A DNA stretch of 64,000 nucleotides from an uncultured Flavobacteriaceae bacterium (GTDB lineage Bacteria; Bacteroidota; Bacteroidia; Flavobacteriales; Flavobacteriaceae). Positions 27,357 through 36,430 of the stretch are shown here, piece after piece (the first letter of the stretch is position 1; each line of letters begins with the position of its first letter). The notes beneath the pieces were generated by a model. That model was not told the DNA's origin. It saw only the letters and a list, made by a program, of their open reading frames with translations, and ran no database searches. The stretch lies in the NCBI GenBank assembly GCA_913020295.1, contig CAJWAA010000007.1, positions 1 to 64,000 of the forward strand, in the 5' to 3' direction. A program made the translations under genes and the position numbers.

Positions 27357-28388
27357 TTAATGTTTAAACTTTAAAACCTGAGAACGTCCTTTTTTAAAGA
27401 TTTTGTTGCTGTTATTTTTTCCCTTTCGTCTTTTCCTTTGTTCTTCCATGGGCAGATTAACAATCTCTTGGCAATCGGAGGAACAACAACTTTGTCTTTT
27501 TTCATTACAGGAATTGCATTGAATAAACAAGAGGTTACAGGCCTGATTGGCACAGTTAACATGACTGTCGCAAGGTGCACCACATTGGTGACATTGAGCT
27601 ATTACATGCTCACTAATTCGCTCCGCACGGCGTTCATCAAATACAAAGTTTTTTCCGATGAACTGATTTTCTAAACCGTTTTGATTGACCTGTCGAGAAT
27701 ATTCGATGATTCCTCCTTCCAATTGATAAACATTTTTAAATCCTTTATGTTTAAAATAAGCACTCGCTTTTTCACAACGGATTCCACCAGTGCAATACAT
27801 TAAGAGCTTTTTGTCCTCTTTATGTTGGGCCAAATCTTGCTCGATTAATTGAAGGGATTCCCGGAATGTATCAACATCAGGTGTGATGGCTCCATTAAAA
27901 TGACCAATCTCACTTTCATAATGGTTGCGCATGTCCAAACAAATACAGTCGGGATCAGCCAAAAGGGTATTGAACTTTTCGGCGTTAAGGTGGATTCCTT
28001 TTTGAGTCACATCAAAGGTTGCGTCATCCAGACCGTCTGCTACGATTTTGTCACGGACTTTGACAGTTAGTTTTAAAAAGGACTCATTGTCTTGCTCGAT
28101 GGCGATATTAAGCCTTACATCTTTAAGAAAACTGATTCCATTCAAAAAGTCTTTAAATTCCTCGAAGCGGAGCGCAGGGACAGAGAGCTGTGCGTTGATC
28201 CCTTCATGGGCAACATAAATGCGACCCAATACTTCAATCTTATTCCAATGCAAAAACAAGTAATCTCTAAATATTTGTGGATTAAGGATTTGGTGGTACT
28301 GATAGAATGACAGCGTGAGCCGTTCCGCTCCAGCTTGCTCAATCAGAATTCGTCGTTCCTCAGCACTTAGTTTGTTATACAGTCGCAT
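27357..28388 (-). CDS. trhO: tRNA uridine(34) hydroxylase TrhO (rhodanese family)
   Basis: I choose the ATG at 28388 (MRLYNKLSAEERR, 343 residues) because a TAnnTTTG box lies between it and an upstream in-frame ATG at 28445. The protein has an N-terminal acylphosphatase-like region (about 20-110) and a rhodanese domain with active-site CTGGIRCEK (Cys199 in this numbering). A Cys-rich C-terminal knuckle (CHQCGAPCDSHVNC to about CCSSDC) follows, with a basic tail. TrhO hydroxylates U34 of tRNAs to ho5U in an oxygen-dependent reaction. Probably monocistronic. Confidence 0.92.
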   Translation of the reverse strand: MRLYNKLSAEERRILIEQAGAERLTLSFYQYHQILNPQIFRDYLFLHWNKIEVLGRIYVAHEGINAQLSVPALRFEEFKDFLNGISFLKDVRLNIAIEQDNESFLKLTVKVRDKIVADGLDDATFDVTQKGIHLNAEKFNTLLADPDCICLDMRNHYESEIGHFNGAITPDVDTFRESLQLIEQDLAQHKEDKKLLMYCTGGIRCEKASAYFKHKGFKNVYQLEGGIIEYSRQVNQNGLENQFIGKNFVFDERRAERISEHVIAQCHQCGAPCDSHVNCANQACNLLFIQCNSCNEKRQSCCSSDCQEIVNLPMEEQRKRRKGKNNSNKIFKKGRSQVLKFKH

Positions 28389-28414
28389 TCTATAAACATT
28401 TCGGTGTTGGTAGG

Positions 28415-28422
28415 CAAAGTTA
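28415..28422 (-). promoter_or_regulatory. Candidate -7 box (TAACTTTG) of trhO
   Basis: Exact TAnnTTTG match on the reverse strand, ending 26 bases before the ATG at 28388. The -33 element is poor. Confidence 0.5.
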
Positions 28423-28806
28423 ACAAAATGACTTTGTTTTAACATTTTTTATATGTGTAAGACCATTATTATTAAAAAAAAAATTAAAGAAATTAAAATT
28501 TATAGAATTACAGCGTATTATAATCAGTCCCAGAGGGAGAATAATAAAATTTTTAGCCTAATTCATATTGAAATTAAGCCCCCTTGAGCGATACATAATA
28601 AAACATAGGATTCTTGATTCTGCATTAAGACCTGATAAGGAATTTTAAATGTGGGTCAGACAATAGTATTTTTTTTAGTAAATCAATCCTAAAATTGATT
28701 AAGAAAAATCCGTGGTTGGATTAATAATAATTTGGGGTTTTTTCAAGCCAACTGTTCTAAATTTTATTATACTCATGATATTGTTAATAATCCTTTTGAG
28801 CCCCTA

Positions 28807-28837
28807 TTGTAACCCAAGATCAGAAGTAGTAAATTCG
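28807..28837 (+). promoter_or_regulatory. recA: Possible recA promoter
   Basis: TTG (28807-28809), 20 bases, then TAAATTCG (28830-28837), one mismatch from TAnnTTTG. The box ends 16 bases before the recA ATG. Confidence 0.45.
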
Positions 28838-28853
28838 TTTTAAAAATAGGATT

Positions 28854-29858
28854 ATGGTAGACGCAAATGAAGCAAAAAAGAAAGCTTTGCAGCTTACACT
28901 GGATAAGCTGGACAAAACCTACGGCAAAGGTGCAGTGATGAAAATGGGTGATGAAGCAATCGAAGAGGTAGAAGCCATTTCTTCTGGATCTATTGGATTG
29001 GATTTGGCCTTGGGTGTGGGCGGTTATCCGCGTGGTAGGGTGATAGAAATCTACGGCCCAGAGTCTTCGGGAAAAACTACCCTCACACTCCATGCAATTG
29101 CCGAATGCCAAAAAGCCGGCGGTATCGCTGCCTTTATCGATGCAGAGCACGCCTTTGACCGTTTTTATGCTGAAAAATTAAGTGTAGATGTGAGCGAACT
29201 CATCATTTCCCAACCCGACCATGGCGAACAAGCATTGGAAATAGCAGACAACCTTATCCGTTCGGGGGCAATTGACATTGTGGTAGTGGACTCCGTAGCA
29301 GCACTTACCCCTAAAAGCGAAATAGAAGGAGAGATGGGCGACTCCAAAATGGGTCTACATGCACGACTTATGTCACAAGCACTACGGAAACTTACTGCCT
29401 CAATCAGCAAAACTAACTGTACAGTGTTTTTCATAAATCAACTGCGGGAAAAAATAGGAGTGATGTTCGGAAATCCTGAAACCACTACAGGAGGAAATGC
29501 TCTCAAATTTTATGCTTCGGTTCGTTTGGACATTCGTCGTTCGACTCAGATTAAAAGTGGAGACGCAGAGGTGATGGGAAACAAAACACGTGTTAAAGTT
29601 GTCAAAAATAAAGTGGCCCCACCCTTCCGAACCACTGAGTTTGACATTCTCTATGGAGAAGGTATCTCCAAAATGGGGGAAATCATCGATCTGGGAGTCA
29701 ACTATGAAATTATCAAAAAATCCGGTTCTTGGTTTAGCTACGGTAACACCAAACTGGGTCAAGGGCGCGATGCGGTAAAAGCCCTGTTAGAAGACAATAT
29801 CGAACTGATGGAAGAGCTGGAATCAAAGATTATGGAAACTGTCAAAGCTTTAGAATAG
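28854..29858 (+). CDS. recA: Recombinase A
   Basis: 334 residues, close to the usual length. The Walker A motif is GPESSGKT (68-75), with [10 protein letters not shown] as Walker B and [21 protein letters not shown] in the L2 region. It forms filaments on single-stranded DNA for homologous recombination and promotes repressor cleavage where an SOS system exists. No LexA-type operator was recognised upstream, which fits the absence of a classical SOS system in many Bacteroidota, but this is not proof. Stands alone, 26 bases before pabB. Confidence 0.99.
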   Translation: MVDANEAKKKALQLTLDKLDKTYGKGAVMKMGDEAIEEVEAISSGSIGLDLALGVGGYPRGRVIEIYGPESSGKTTLTLHAIAECQKAGGIAAFIDAEHAFDRFYAEKLSVDVSELIISQPDHGEQALEIADNLIRSGAIDIVVVDSVAALTPKSEIEGEMGDSKMGLHARLMSQALRKLTASISKTNCTVFFINQLREKIGVMFGNPETTTGGNALKFYASVRLDIRRSTQIKSGDAEVMGNKTRVKVVKNKVAPPFRTTEFDILYGEGISKMGEIIDLGVNYEIIKKSGSWFSYGNTKLGQGRDAVKALLEDNIELMEELESKIMETVKALE

Positions 29859-29884
29859 AACCAACCGTAATCCTCTAGAAGGCA

Positions 29885-30856
29885 TTGAACCTCTCAAGCT
29901 TTAAAACAAAAATGTCGGCTATGGCCTCTGCCCAAAGGCCATTTTTTTTTCTGATTGACTTCGAACTTGAAAAACCAGTGCTCTGCCCCTTGGAAGATGC
30001 ACAGCGTCTAGGTTTTAAATTTGAAGTCAAATCTTTTCGAAATTTCAAACGTAAAAACCGAAAACCAAACCCTTTGGCACTTTCAATTTCTCCCATCCCA
30101 ATATCAACCTACACCAAAGCTTACCATAAAGTAAAAGATGAGATCTTTAAAGGTAATACCTTTTTACTTAACCTTACCTTTCCCTCAGTTATTCATTCCC
30201 CTCTGGACTTAGAAGAAGTCTTTCACAGGGCCAGAGCTCCCTACAAACTGCTCTACCATAACCAATTCGTGGTCTACTCCCCCGAGTGCTTCATCAAAAT
30301 CAAAGACAACCTAATTCATTCCTACCCCATGAAAGGCACCATTGATGCAAAACTGCCCGATGCAAAAAAGAAACTGGAGACTGATCCTAAGGAAATCAAC
30401 GAACATAACACAATCGTGGATCTGATCCGTAACGACCTCTCCAGAGTCGCAAATAAAGTTACCGTAAACCGATTCCGCTACTTGGATAAAATCAAAACCC
30501 AAAAAAACGAGATCTATCATACAAGCTCAGAGATTAGAGGCAAACTCCCCACAGACTGGAAAAATCAGTTGCCAGAAATCATTCTTAATATGCTCCCAGC
30601 AGGATCAATCTGTGGCGCTCCCAAAACCAAAACCGTCTCAATCATTAAAAAAGTAGAACAAGGCCCCAGAGGTTATTATACTGGCATTTTTGGGTATTTC
30701 GATGGTGAAAATCTTGACAGTGCAGTCAACATTCGTTACCTAGAAAAAAAAGACAATCAATTGCTCTATCGAAGTGGAGGTGGCATTACCTTTCTTAGCA
30801 ATTTGGAATCGGAATACAATGAACTGATTGAAAAGATATATGTACCCCTTGTTTGA
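29885..30856 (+). CDS. pabB: Aminodeoxychorismate synthase component I (PabB)
   Basis: 323 residues from a TTG codon; the next ATG is at 29912, but the residues before it fit the family, so TTG is kept. The chorismate-binding core is clear: KGNTFLLNLTF, YPMKGTID (about 140), ETDPKEINEHNTIVDLIRNDLSRVA and AGSICGAPKTKTVSII (about 237-252). It makes 4-amino-4-deoxychorismate from chorismate and ammonia for folate synthesis. It is about 130 residues shorter than E. coli PabB, the compact form common in Bacteroidota. The next gene, which starts inside it, encodes the matching lyase. Confidence 0.9.
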   Translation: MNLSSFKTKMSAMASAQRPFFFLIDFELEKPVLCPLEDAQRLGFKFEVKSFRNFKRKNRKPNPLALSISPIPISTYTKAYHKVKDEIFKGNTFLLNLTFPSVIHSPLDLEEVFHRARAPYKLLYHNQFVVYSPECFIKIKDNLIHSYPMKGTIDAKLPDAKKKLETDPKEINEHNTIVDLIRNDLSRVANKVTVNRFRYLDKIKTQKNEIYHTSSEIRGKLPTDWKNQLPEIILNMLPAGSICGAPKTKTVSIIKKVEQGPRGYYTGIFGYFDGENLDSAVNIRYLEKKDNQLLYRSGGGITFLSNLESEYNELIEKIYVPLV

Positions 30857-31436
30857 ATCTCTTTGTGTCCAAGATGGTAAACTGCTCAACTCCCAATGGC
30901 ACGAAAATCGTTTCCAAAATTCTTATAACCAATACTATGGAAGCCCAGCTCCTTTTTTTCTGTTGGAAGGCCTTAACATTCCTAACAATTTTTTGCAAGG
31001 AAGAGTGAAACTAAGAATCTGTTACAACCATAAGGATCGAATTTTCCATTTTGAACACTACCAAACACAAAAGATAGAAAGCTTACAGTTGGTCTACACT
31101 AAAGAATTGGATTACTCATGTAAGTATACAGAGAGGAAAAATTTAAATGCCTTATTTGCTCAAAAGGGTAAATCTGATGATGTATTGATCGTGAAAAAGG
31201 GAAGGATTACCGACAGTTCATATGCCAATGTGGTATTTTTTGACGGTAATGAATGGTTTACACCCAATCATCCCCTGCTGAAAGGTACATGTCGGGCCCG
31301 ACTTTTGAGTCAGGAAATCATAAAAGAAATCTTGCTGGAAGTGAACGACCTAAAAAACTTCAAAGGTCTAAAACTTATCAATGCCATGCGGGATATGGAT
31401 CAGCCAATTATTCCGATAGAAAACCTGATTTACTGA
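30840..31436 (+). CDS. pabC: Class IV aminotransferase, probable aminodeoxychorismate lyase
   Basis: 198 residues from the ATG at 30840 (MYPLFESLCVQDGKLLN), which overlaps the end of pabB by 17 bases. A TTG 12 bases upstream is less likely. Fold-type IV features include an early HENRF and KGRITDSSYANVVFFDGNEWFTP, which carries the conserved turn before HPLLKGTCRARLL. It would split aminodeoxychorismate into 4-aminobenzoate and pyruvate using PLP. The protein is short for the family (usually about 270 residues), so its second domain is compact. Overlap with pabB strongly supports the folate role. Confidence 0.82.
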   Translation: MYPLFESLCVQDGKLLNSQWHENRFQNSYNQYYGSPAPFFLLEGLNIPNNFLQGRVKLRICYNHKDRIFHFEHYQTQKIESLQLVYTKELDYSCKYTERKNLNALFAQKGKSDDVLIVKKGRITDSSYANVVFFDGNEWFTPNHPLLKGTCRARLLSQEIIKEILLEVNDLKNFKGLKLINAMRDMDQPIIPIENLIY

Positions 31437-32227
31437 ACCGTTTTTGTTACCTTTTTCCAAACTTCAATGGCGTCAACAGCCATTTGCCTGGGATCATTTT
31501 GTAACTCTGAATGGATAAGATCGTAAGTTTTTTGCTGCAACATAGGTATATCATTTTCCGTGAGTCCTTTAGTTGACAAAGGCTGATGTATGTCTACGCG
31601 GAGCTGCCCGGGGTAGCCATGGGTGGTGTACCAAGGAAATTTTCTTTTACAGTCCAAAAAAACCATTGGACAAATAGGCAACTGATGTTCAACTGCAATC
31701 TTAAAAGCACCCGGTTTAAATGGATTGAGAAGTATGGTTTCGTCCAAGTACTCCTTTTCGGGAAAAACACAAACGCTATAGCCCTTATCCAAAACTTTTT
31801 TGGCCCGACCATAAACACCAAAACGACTTTTGGAACTGTTACGGTCAACCATGATAGCAGCTCTTTTGTAGAGATAACCAAAAAAGGGAATCCTTACTAA
31901 CTCTTTTTTTCCTACAAACACAAAGGGGTTGGGAGCTGCAGCAAACATCAACATTATATCGATATAACTTGAATGGTTAGCAACCAGTAAATAACTCTTT
32001 TTGTTATCCAAAGGGGTACTGATCTTTTTGGTCATCCAAAAACCAGTGCCCAACAAAACAATGCGTGACCAAATGTTACGTGCAATCCAAAAAAAGGGAA
32101 GATATCCATTGGGTAAGACCAACAACAATGCCAACAAAGGGAATAACAACAAAACCGGAACGGCAGAAAGCAGGTAAAACCATATCCGCCAAAGTTTAAT
32201 TAGAAACCTCATCCAGTAAAAATACAT
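31430..32227 (-). CDS. plsC: 1-acyl-sn-glycerol-3-phosphate acyltransferase
   Basis: 265 residues with one or two N-terminal membrane segments (about 5-50). Acyltransferase motifs are present: VANHSSYIDIM (HX4D, about 82-87), RNSSKSRFG, and FPEKEYLDE where other members have FPEGTRS. It acylates lysophosphatidic acid to phosphatidic acid at the inner membrane in phospholipid synthesis. The atypical EKEYLD in motif III is worth noting but occurs within the broader family. Its end overlaps the convergent pabC by 7 bases. Confidence 0.88.
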   Translation of the reverse strand: MYFYWMRFLIKLWRIWFYLLSAVPVLLLFPLLALLLVLPNGYLPFFWIARNIWSRIVLLGTGFWMTKKISTPLDNKKSYLLVANHSSYIDIMLMFAAAPNPFVFVGKKELVRIPFFGYLYKRAAIMVDRNSSKSRFGVYGRAKKVLDKGYSVCVFPEKEYLDETILLNPFKPGAFKIAVEHQLPICPMVFLDCKRKFPWYTTHGYPGQLRVDIHQPLSTKGLTENDIPMLQQKTYDLIHSELQNDPRQMAVDAIEVWKKVTKTVQ

Positions 32228-32263
32228 TTTCTAAAAATGGAGAAATAAGGAAATGGAGCAAAC

Positions 32264-32294
32264 TTTGTGCAACTGTGGAAAAAAAATATCTTTG
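32264..32294 (+). promoter_or_regulatory. Promoter of trpS (TTTG-N19-TATCTTTG)
   Basis: TTTG (32264-32267), exactly 19 bases, then TATCTTTG (32287-32294): a full match to the Bacteroidota consensus. It shows that the in-frame GTG at 32275 cannot be the trpS start. Confidence 0.8.
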
Positions 32295-32316
32295 CTATTA
32301 TTTATTGACAGCATTT

Positions 32317-33285
32317 ATGGCAAGAATATTGACCGGAGTTCAATCAACAGGTATCCCGCATTTAGGGAATTTATTGGGTGCTGTACTTCCTGCAATTCAT
32401 ATGGCATCTGCCTCAGAGAATGAGTCTTTTCTATTTATTGCCGATCTCCACTCCATCACCCAGATTAAAGAGGGAGAACAGTTGTCAAAGAATACTTTTG
32501 CTACGGCAGCAGCATGGCTTGCCTGTGGACTGGATGTTAATAAAACCATTTTTTATCGCCAAAGTGATGTGAGTCAAGTCACAGAATTAGCTTGGTTCCT
32601 GAGTTGTTTTTTCCCCTACCAAAGGCTTACCTTGGCGCATTCCTTTAAAGATAAGGCTGATCAACTTGAAGATGTTAATGCTGGTTTGTTCACTTATCCC
32701 ATGTTAATGGCTGCCGATATTTTGATCTACGATGCCGAAGTGGTCCCCGTGGGAAAAGACCAGTTACAGCACCTCGAAATAACTCGAGATGTAGCCAACC
32801 GATTCAATCACCAAATGGGAAATACATTTGTATTGCCTAAAGCCCAAATTCAAAAGGAGACACATTATGTAATAGGCACAGACGGTAACAAAATGTCTAA
32901 ATCTAAAAATAACATAATAAATATTTTTCAATCTGACAAGGCCTTACACAATCAGATCATGAGTGTAAAAACCGACAGTAAGACAATTGAGGAACCCAAA
33001 GACCCGGAAAGCTGTAATGTTTTTAAGCTCTTTTCTATTATAGCAGATCCTGGTCCAATCGAAGATTTAAAAAAACAATATTTGGCGGGAGGTATGGGCT
33101 ATGGTCATGCCAAACAGGCTTTGTTTAGATTGATGGTTGAGCGATTCAAAACTGAAAGGGAGAAATTCAATTACTACCAAGACCATCCTGAGGAAGTAGA
33201 AGTGGCGCTAGCTAAGGGAGCTGTAAAAGCAAGTAAAATTGCCGATGAGGTACTACTTAGAGTGAGGCGAAAGTTGGGGCTTTAA
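32317..33285 (+). CDS. trpS: Tryptophanyl-tRNA synthetase
   Basis: 322 residues from the ATG at 32317 (MARILTGVQSTGIPHLGN); an upstream GTG lies inside the promoter. Class I motifs are the HIGH-equivalent PHLGN (14-18) and KMSKS (192-196). The Rossmann fold contains YPMLMAADILIY and VGKDQLQHLE, which are typical for TrpRS. It charges tRNA-Trp in the cytoplasm. The transcript appears to be monocistronic and is followed by about 150 non-coding bases before the HU/SPOR gene. Confidence 0.97.
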   Translation: MARILTGVQSTGIPHLGNLLGAVLPAIHMASASENESFLFIADLHSITQIKEGEQLSKNTFATAAAWLACGLDVNKTIFYRQSDVSQVTELAWFLSCFFPYQRLTLAHSFKDKADQLEDVNAGLFTYPMLMAADILIYDAEVVPVGKDQLQHLEITRDVANRFNHQMGNTFVLPKAQIQKETHYVIGTDGNKMSKSKNNIINIFQSDKALHNQIMSVKTDSKTIEEPKDPESCNVFKLFSIIADPGPIEDLKKQYLAGGMGYGHAKQALFRLMVERFKTEREKFNYYQDHPEEVEVALAKGAVKASKIADEVLLRVRRKLGL

Positions 33286-33373
33286 ATCCACTCAAAAAAC
33301 TTACCTAGAAATAGCTTTACAAAAAATATTTTCTGGTGGTTCATGGACTGAATTGTAAGATTTTTAGGTTACT

Positions 33374-33429
33374 AAATATACTAACACAAATTATTGACGT
33401 TATTAAAGGGAAGAATTATTAGTATATTT
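33374..33429. repeat. 11-bp perfect inverted repeat before the HU/SPOR gene
   Basis: AAATATACTAA (33374-33384) and TTAGTATATTT (33419-33429), separated by 34 bases. The right arm overlaps the -7 box at 33423-33430. Could be an operator or an RNA stem; AT-only arms make chance possible. Confidence 0.5.
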
Positions 33430-33430
33430 G
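33423..33430 (+). promoter_or_regulatory. Candidate -7 box (TATATTTG) of the HU/SPOR gene
   Basis: Exact TAnnTTTG match ending 6 bases before the preferred ATG (33437). The -33 element is not clear. Confidence 0.45.
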
Positions 33431-33436
33431 AGAATG

Positions 33437-34417
33437 ATGTTGCAGCCATACATAAAGGATTTGCTATACCAACACGAGTGTGTGACAATCCCGAATTTCG
33501 GGGCTTTTCTCACCCGTTCGATCCATGTATTGATCCATCCTCATACAGGGGTTTTCAACCCCCCGCAGAAAGAAGTTGGTTTCAATCAACTTTTGACTAG
33601 CAATGATGGTATTTTGGCCAATTACATGGCAAAAAAGGAAAATGTTTCATATGAAAAAGCCTTGCGGAAAATTGAAAAAGAGGTGATCGTTTGGAAACAG
33701 CGCTTGAATACTCAACATTTGACTTTTGAAGGTATTGGTGAAATGCGTCTCAATCCAAATAAGAGAATTACTTTCTCTCCTTTTGGAGGGATTAATTTTG
33801 ACCTTAATTCCTATGGACTCAGAAGTTTTATTAGAAAACCTATATTTACTCCATCTATCTTAACAGAAAAACCTAAACCCATTACAATTATGGAAAATGA
33901 AAACAAAGACGACATGATGTTTACCCCGTCTGAAAATGAAAACGAAAGTAAACGCTCACCGATCTTGCGATACGCAATCATTGGTGTTATTGGAATTTCT
34001 TTAATTGGTTCGGCCTATTATTTTGGTAACCAATACCTTGCCAATGAGAAAGCCAAGGCTACAGAAATGGCACAAAAGAAAATCAAGAGCAACGTTCAAA
34101 AAGCAACCTTTGATCTCGGTTCACTGAGTGAAATAAATTTGACCTTGGAGGCCAATCCTGAATTGATTGAGCAGACTCCATTGGCGCAAACTTTTTACAG
34201 TGTAATTGCTGGATCGTACCGATCTATTGAGAATGCTGAGAAAAAGCTGGCGCAATTAAAAGCCGACGGTTTTGATGCCGCTTTTACCGAGGTTAATCCT
34301 GAAGGACTAAACCGTGTGGCCTTTGGACGATTTACTTCAAAGCGAGAAGCTTTGAACTTGCACAATTATATTCGTTTTGCCCTCAAAGAAGAAGCCTGGT
34401 ATCTTGAAGAAAACTAG
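33437..34417 (+). CDS. HU-like (CCDC81) plus SPOR domain membrane protein
   Basis: 326 residues from the ATG at 33437 (MLQPYIKDLLYQHECVTIPN), the usual opening of this family. The TTG nine bases upstream lies inside a -7 box. Residues about 1-110 form an HU/IHF-like domain of the bacterial CCDC81 type. A linker and one membrane helix (YAIIGVIGISLIGSAYYFG, about 180-198) follow, with a C-terminal SPOR domain (about 250-326, FYSVIAGSYRSIENAEKKL). SPOR domains bind denuded septal glycan, so a role in division or envelope positioning is inferred. The topology puts the HU part in the cytoplasm. Confidence 0.85.
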   Translation: MLQPYIKDLLYQHECVTIPNFGAFLTRSIHVLIHPHTGVFNPPQKEVGFNQLLTSNDGILANYMAKKENVSYEKALRKIEKEVIVWKQRLNTQHLTFEGIGEMRLNPNKRITFSPFGGINFDLNSYGLRSFIRKPIFTPSILTEKPKPITIMENENKDDMMFTPSENENESKRSPILRYAIIGVIGISLIGSAYYFGNQYLANEKAKATEMAQKKIKSNVQKATFDLGSLSEINLTLEANPELIEQTPLAQTFYSVIAGSYRSIENAEKKLAQLKADGFDAAFTEVNPEGLNRVAFGRFTSKREALNLHNYIRFALKEEAWYLEEN

Positions 34418-34418
34418 A

Positions 34419-35639
34419 TTACATTCTGTAGATCCAGCTTTTTGGATTTTGAGGTTTTAACGCGTTGAATACACTAAATTGTAAAGTAGTTTTACCCGTT
34501 TGTGGATGGGTAAATATCTCTCCTATTGGCTGTTTTGCCTTTACTTTATCTCCTTTTTTAACGTAAACCTTACCCATGTTTTTGTAGGTGGTGATATAAT
34601 TACCATGCCTAATTAATATGGTGGGATTACTGCCTTTAAAACTGAGTATGGTCATAACCTCCCCCTCAAAAACTGCCCTAGCTTCTGATTTGGGGGTGGT
34701 GGCAATGGTCACTCCGTTACTTTTGATCATCGTGGTCTTTACTACTGGATGTGGTTGGGTACCATAACGCTGAATAACAATTCCTTTTTCTACAGGCCAA
34801 GGAAGTTTACCCTTGTTTGCAACAAAGTTAGCTGCCAACAACTTCGACTCCGGTGTGAGGGCAAAAGCATTTTTGACGCTTTTACCCGAAGCTTTATTGG
34901 AAGCGGCAATGGCCTCCCTAATTAAACGCTCAATTACCTTATCAATCTCAGCCGCCTTGCGTTGTTTTTGTTTGATCTCTATGGCCAAAGATCGGGATTT
35001 ACTTTTCAGACCCCGGATTAGTCTTTGCTGTGATCTACGTTCTTGTTGTAATTCCTTTTGCGCCTTTCGGTTCTCCATCACCAGTGCCTCTTTTTGGGCC
35101 TTTTGCTCGAAAAGGGCTTTATTTAGAGATTGTAACGTTTTGGTCTTTTGTGTGATCACCTCTCCCTGTTTTTTTCTGAAATTGGTGTATTGTTTCATGT
35201 ATTGGATCCGCTTGTAGGCCTGTAAAAAATCCTCTGATGAAAACAAAAACATTAAACGGTTTTGGGAGGACTTACTTTTGTAGGATTTTTGAATCATTTC
35301 GGCATAGTCTTTCTTTAGTTCTTCCAACTCTTTTCTGAGGTTTGTGATATCTCTTTGATTGACATTGATCTGCTGGGTCAAAAGATTGGCTTGTTGATTG
35401 TTTACCTTTACCAATTCGGTTCTCACGGATATCTTAACATTGAGGTCTTCAACTTGTGAAAGTATGGATTTTTCCCTAATAGAATTATTAAATAAAAGGG
35501 TGTTGATCTGTTTGATCTCCGCCTGCAGTAGCTTTTTTTGTTTTTCCAGCGTTTTCTGTCGGGCAGATTTATTCTGGGCCAACCCCAATGACACAAAGAG
35601 AATAAAAAAGGACATACAGAGCTTTCGTATGCGATTCAT
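34419..35639 (-). CDS. envC: Murein hydrolase activator EnvC-like protein (coiled coil plus degenerate M23 domain)
   Basis: 406 residues. A signal peptide (about 1-21) is followed by a long coiled coil (about 25-260, rich in KSSQNRLMFLFSSEDF and heptad charges) and a C-terminal LytM-like domain. In that domain the zinc motif HxxxD is replaced (SNGVTIATT) and HxHxE becomes LQFSVF, so it should lack peptidase activity. That is exactly the state of EnvC, which activates amidases at the septum. It lies directly after the DUF4292 lipoprotein gene, sharing its last base, in a dut-nucleotidyltransferase-DUF4292-envC operon. Amidase partners are outside this window. Confidence 0.85.
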   Translation of the reverse strand: MNRIRKLCMSFFILFVSLGLAQNKSARQKTLEKQKKLLQAEIKQINTLLFNNSIREKSILSQVEDLNVKISVRTELVKVNNQQANLLTQQINVNQRDITNLRKELEELKKDYAEMIQKSYKSKSSQNRLMFLFSSEDFLQAYKRIQYMKQYTNFRKKQGEVITQKTKTLQSLNKALFEQKAQKEALVMENRKAQKELQQERRSQQRLIRGLKSKSRSLAIEIKQKQRKAAEIDKVIERLIREAIAASNKASGKSVKNAFALTPESKLLAANFVANKGKLPWPVEKGIVIQRYGTQPHPVVKTTMIKSNGVTIATTPKSEARAVFEGEVMTILSFKGSNPTILIRHGNYITTYKNMGKVYVKKGDKVKAKQPIGEIFTHPQTGKTTLQFSVFNALKPQNPKSWIYRM

Positions 35640-36430
35640 TACATTTCTATTGGTTGGTAACCCGCGGGGATGTCAAAGGGAATGCTTAAGCGGTCAGGAA
35701 AATCAGCACGGGTATATTCCAATTTGATGCTGGTCAATTCAGAACCGTCAAAAAGGGAAATCTGAACCTCCCCAGGAATATACTCACCCTCCAATTTTTG
35801 GTGATTGAGGTATTTGACTGTTAAAGAGTTTATACTCCCCTTGACCATAAAACGTTGTTCGAGCAAAAGAAAGTTATTGGGATCAAAAAAGAAAGTAGGG
35901 CGAAACCGAAGTTTGTTCGATTTTGGTGTCAGAATGTAATATTTTGGATGAGAAATGGTCTCCCATCGACCTCGATTGAAATTGGTGAGAGGAAGTCCCA
36001 TCAAAAGATTTTGCAAATCTTTAAATTCAAAACTGGTATTGAATTGTTGGTTGATAAAAGAGACATCTCCCTCAAAGAAAGTTTTTTGAAATTTTTCATA
36101 AAAGGAAACCCTCTCGGGAGTAACCAACAGTTTTGCAATGGGAACGATCATGTTGGCACTCATCCATATGGATTTGGATTTTTCCATCCTAAGGTTGATA
36201 ATAATCTGTTGTTTACGCTTACCATTGTCATAAGTGGTTTTTACTCTAGAACGAAATTTCTTGTAATCGAGTTGATTTTTGTTAATGGCTTTGGTCAGCT
36301 CCTTTAATTGAATGTCTTTTATTGGGATTCTGCTGGAAGGCAATGCCGGAGATTTACATGCTACAAAGAACATTACCAAACCCAATATTAGAATACTGAT
36401 AAAGTAGAACCTAATGTTGAGCTGTTTCAT
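35639..36430 (-). CDS. DUF4292 lipoprotein
   Basis: 263 residues. The lipoprotein signal ends FFVACKSP (Cys25). The rest is beta-rich with DYKKFRSRVKTTYDNGKRKQ and repeated strands, as in LolA/LolB-like folds; DUF4292 members are periplasm-facing lipoproteins found throughout Bacteroidota. Its function is unknown, and lipoprotein or lipid handling is only a structural guess. It overlaps the preceding nucleotidyltransferase gene by four bases and abuts envC. Confidence 0.82.
   Translation of the reverse strand: MKQLNIRFYFISILILGLVMFFVACKSPALPSSRIPIKDIQLKELTKAINKNQLDYKKFRSRVKTTYDNGKRKQQIIINLRMEKSKSIWMSANMIVPIAKLLVTPERVSFYEKFQKTFFEGDVSFINQQFNTSFEFKDLQNLLMGLPLTNFNRGRWETISHPKYYILTPKSNKLRFRPTFFFDPNNFLLLEQRFMVKGSINSLTVKYLNHQKLEGEYIPGEVQISLFDGSELTSIKLEYTRADFPDRLSIPFDIPAGYQPIEM

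Larger units (their letters stand above)
28389..28853. other. Intergenic region between divergent trhO and recA
   Basis: 465 AT-rich bases with the trhO promoter box near its left end and a possible recA promoter near its right end. No ORF, RNA gene or SOS-like LexA box is recognised. Confidence 0.5.

Noticed and set aside
28389-28853. LexA-type operator before recA
   Set aside because: No palindromic SOS box was recognised in this gap.
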